Shown piece after piece: positions 61,458 to 64,000 of a DNA stretch of 64,000 bases (positions within the stretch are counted from its first letter, which is position 1; every line of letters begins with the position of its first letter). The notes under the pieces were generated by a model. It did no database searches and had not been told where the DNA came from. It saw only the letters and a program-made list of their open reading frames with translations. The position numbers and the translations under genes were made by a program. Source of the stretch: Pampus argenteus (taxonomy: Eukaryota; Chordata; Actinopteri; Scombriformes; Stromateidae); the NCBI GenBank assembly GCA_036937835.1, contig CM072881.1, positions 5,673,501 through 5,737,500 of the forward strand, in the 5' to 3' direction.

Positions 61458-64000
61458 CTGGAACATATATAATAGGATATTAGTGCACTGCATACATGTG
61501 TATGCATGTGTATGTTTGCGCAGGGCACTCTTAGGTCATTTACAGTACAGCTCATAGCAGATGGAGCAGGGATGCCTGCGGCATTCTACCCCGAACCTCC
61601 TCACACCCCCTGCTTGCCCTCAGGCCTTCACCCTGTCTGCACACACACCCTTACACACACACACAATAGACTTTGTTTTTTTTCTTGATTTCCCTTGTTT
61701 ACCACCGTCAGAAAACCTTTTTTTTATTTTTTTTTCTCATTTGCACACATTTCAGAACTTTTCAAACCCAAAACACTTGTTGTCAGAAAAATTAACACAT
61801 TTTTTATCCTCACTCTAAAACCATCTCTCTCCCACTCTCACAATCTCCCTTCAGCTCTTTCTGCTTCCTTTCATTTTTGCAGTCAAGGAAACAGACACAT
61901 CTAATTAAGCCAATGGACTGATGAGGATGTTTAATTAGTGCCAGTATGGCACCCACTGCACCGTGCTGCACTGCAGCTGAGCTTCTCCGACATGGTATAA
62001 CACAAACACACACATACTACATAAAAACCTGTCTGTGAATGCACACACACTCATCTGCATACACACACACACACACGCACATGCACACACACTATAATGA
62101 TTATCTGATAGACGCGATGATACATGAAAAGATAATAACAATTCTCACAGGCAAAGAGACTGTAGAGGTAACAATCTGCTCTGCCTTTGTCTATCATTTC
62201 TCTGCATTGTATGTTTTCCTCTAAGCAGGCAGTTGAGTGAAGGAAGAGTCAATAGCACATTGAGAGAGGACATGAGATAATAAGGAGCCAGGGCTGACCA
62301 CGGCCCCTGATCAATAGCCCCGATCAGAGAATAACGAGGCTATGGCTGCACCTCATCAGTTTGCACCTCACTGCCTCTCTCGATGTTTTATTGGAAACCA
62401 TGTTAGAATGCAGTACTGCTGGTGACCAATGGAGGGTACTAGTGTTCAAGAGCTGCATCTGCATGTGTCAGCTCTTGGGGTTGATACAGTAATGTCGGTA
62501 TATGAACGCATTTGTGATGAATTGTTTGTCAAAAGCAGGAAAATCAGGGATCTAAGTTCAGATTTTGGAGAGGAATTTCACTCTTCACTCACACATGTCT
62601 TCGCAGTCAACTAGAAATACAACATATTGCACGGATCGGTCAGAGATGAGCAAATAAGGTTTGTTGAATGAACATTTGTTCAGTCAGATATTTGGTATGA
62701 CGACGTTTCAGAAGTCTTTCAGTTACTTGTTAACTTCTTTTCTCTCAACACTTTAGAAAGTTACAATAAGAATAAGAAGCTAAATGCTAAGAGAAAGATA
62801 GAAATGAAGTCGATGAGTTTGAGTCCATCAAGGACAGAACCACATCATATGTAGCGTTTCACCCGTCTCAGTCCTTCAAATCACACATTCACATTCAAAA
62901 GATGTTTCCACACATGGCTGCTTTGCATATGAAAAACTCTAAAGCAACCTCTCTAGCTCTTTACATCATGTTCCCCCTTTTGAGCTCCACTCTGACAAAG
63001 ATGCTAAAGTAAAAAGGCCTATTAAGAGGGGAACGAAGGAGAGACGAGCCTCTTATTATGAGTCAATACACTAATGCGCTACTTGAAGGACACACACTGC
63101 AATGGGCTCTTTTCCGTAATATCTATTTGCATATGACACGAAAAGGATAGTGAGGAGGAGCTGGATGGATGGAGGGAGCCCGAAGGGAGGAAAGTTAGTG
63201 CTTGCTTCTTCTAATCTACCTCTCTGCGTAATTTCAGAGCAGTTCACAGCGTGTCCTTGTATTGTGTGCTATACAAAGGAACCAGGAAGAGTTTGCCGCC
63301 ATGCAGAACACCTGCACACATGCACAGAGACTCTCTCCTCCACCAGCAGATCCCTCACAGTGAGGAAAGAGAACAACAAGTAGGGCAATAAGTGGCAGGC
63401 GTGTTCCCACAGTGCAAACATTGGGTGTAATTAAGCGACGCGGAGAGATAGAAATAGGGAATAGAGGGAGGAGAGGAGGACTGGTGAGCTGCAGCGATAT
63501 AGAGGGAATAAAAAATGAGGCAGCTATTTTCTTGCTTTTTTTGTGTGTGCGTGTTCCTAAACTTTGTTTCATTCGCTCAACCCTGCTGGATACATTTCTC
63601 TCTGTTCTCCTCTCTTCAACCTACGACTGTTCTTCCTCTTAAGCTGTCAAACTAAGCTGTCGGACCCATTGCTCCTGCTGCTAAATGAGGGAAATGCAAA
63701 TGTAAACTGTAAGCTGATGAATTCAGGTGTCTCAACAAACACAATCTAAGCGTCTTGAAGAATGGTAATTATGCAGGGAGTTAATTGGCCACAGTCAGCA
63801 CTGTCAGATACGCGACGGTCAGAAAGCGCACACAACAAGCATGCGAGCGCATTAACTACCCAACGGAAGCGTAGGGGTAATTACATCATCATCAAGTGAC
63901 GGATGAGCTCAATGGCTGAGCCGACAGGGGTCAACAGTGGGAGGGGAATTATCAATAAACAAAACCTGTTGGCCCGCCTTGAACTCACAAACGCTACACA
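61458..64000 (-). other. cacna1g: cacna1g intron upstream of exon 1 (partial)
   Basis: No further channel exon is visible up to the window edge. It contains a (CA)n block near 62056-62092 and two non-repetitive stretches (62240-63140 and 63740-63970) rich in homeodomain-type ATTA words. Confidence 0.7.
62056..62092. repeat. (CA)n microsatellite with CG interruptions
   Basis: About seventeen CA/CG units with one interruption. Confidence 0.9.

Overview
The window is vertebrate nuclear DNA, most likely from a ray-finned (teleost) fish. Three things point there: long introns with consensus GT/AG splice sites, very dense (CA)n/(TG)n microsatellites, and several dispersed repeats I recognise as common in teleost genomes. 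There is no bacterial or viral gene organisation, no operon and no CRISPR array.

The only gene I can support is the 3' half of a T-type (low-voltage-activated) calcium channel alpha-1 subunit on the minus strand. It is best assigned to cacna1g (Cav3.1). Sixteen coding exons lie between 61457 and 28938, and their reading phases join without a break into about 1092 residues plus a TGA stop. In order they encode the domain III S4-S5 linker and S5 (61.4 kb), the III pore loop with its selectivity aspartate (60.3 kb), IIIS6 and the III-IV linker (60.0 and 46.3 kb), IVS1-S2 (46.3 and 44.9 kb), IVS3-S4 (43.9 and 41.9 kb), IVS5 (41.1 kb), the IV pore loop (40.7 kb), IVS6 with an acidic helix (39.7-40.1 kb), and a long cytoplasmic C-terminus (38.1-28.9 kb). 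Domains I, II and the start of III lie beyond base 64000.

Layout: 1-28.2 kb is downstream of the gene, with no recognisable gene, many simple repeats and a few transposon relics (a degenerate LINE near 4.6-5.1 kb, a hAT-like MITE end near 27.2 kb, a diverged tandem repeat near 22.5-23.0 kb). 28.2-28.9 kb is the probable 3' UTR. 28.9-61.5 kb is the channel gene, whose introns hold several teleost MITE-type repeats. 61.5-64.0 kb is part of the next upstream intron.

The most useful observations concern splicing. The exon that begins the III-IV linker carries a second downstream donor that would add exactly seven residues, matching the position, length and sequence type of a mammalian Cav3.1 splice variant. 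A 99-bp in-frame candidate cassette exon lies in the following 13.6-kb intron. Two consecutive acceptors are preceded by TG repeats instead of ordinary pyrimidine tracts. I found nothing that qualifies as a wholly new biological system; the remaining findings are repeats, palindromes and possible regulatory sequence.
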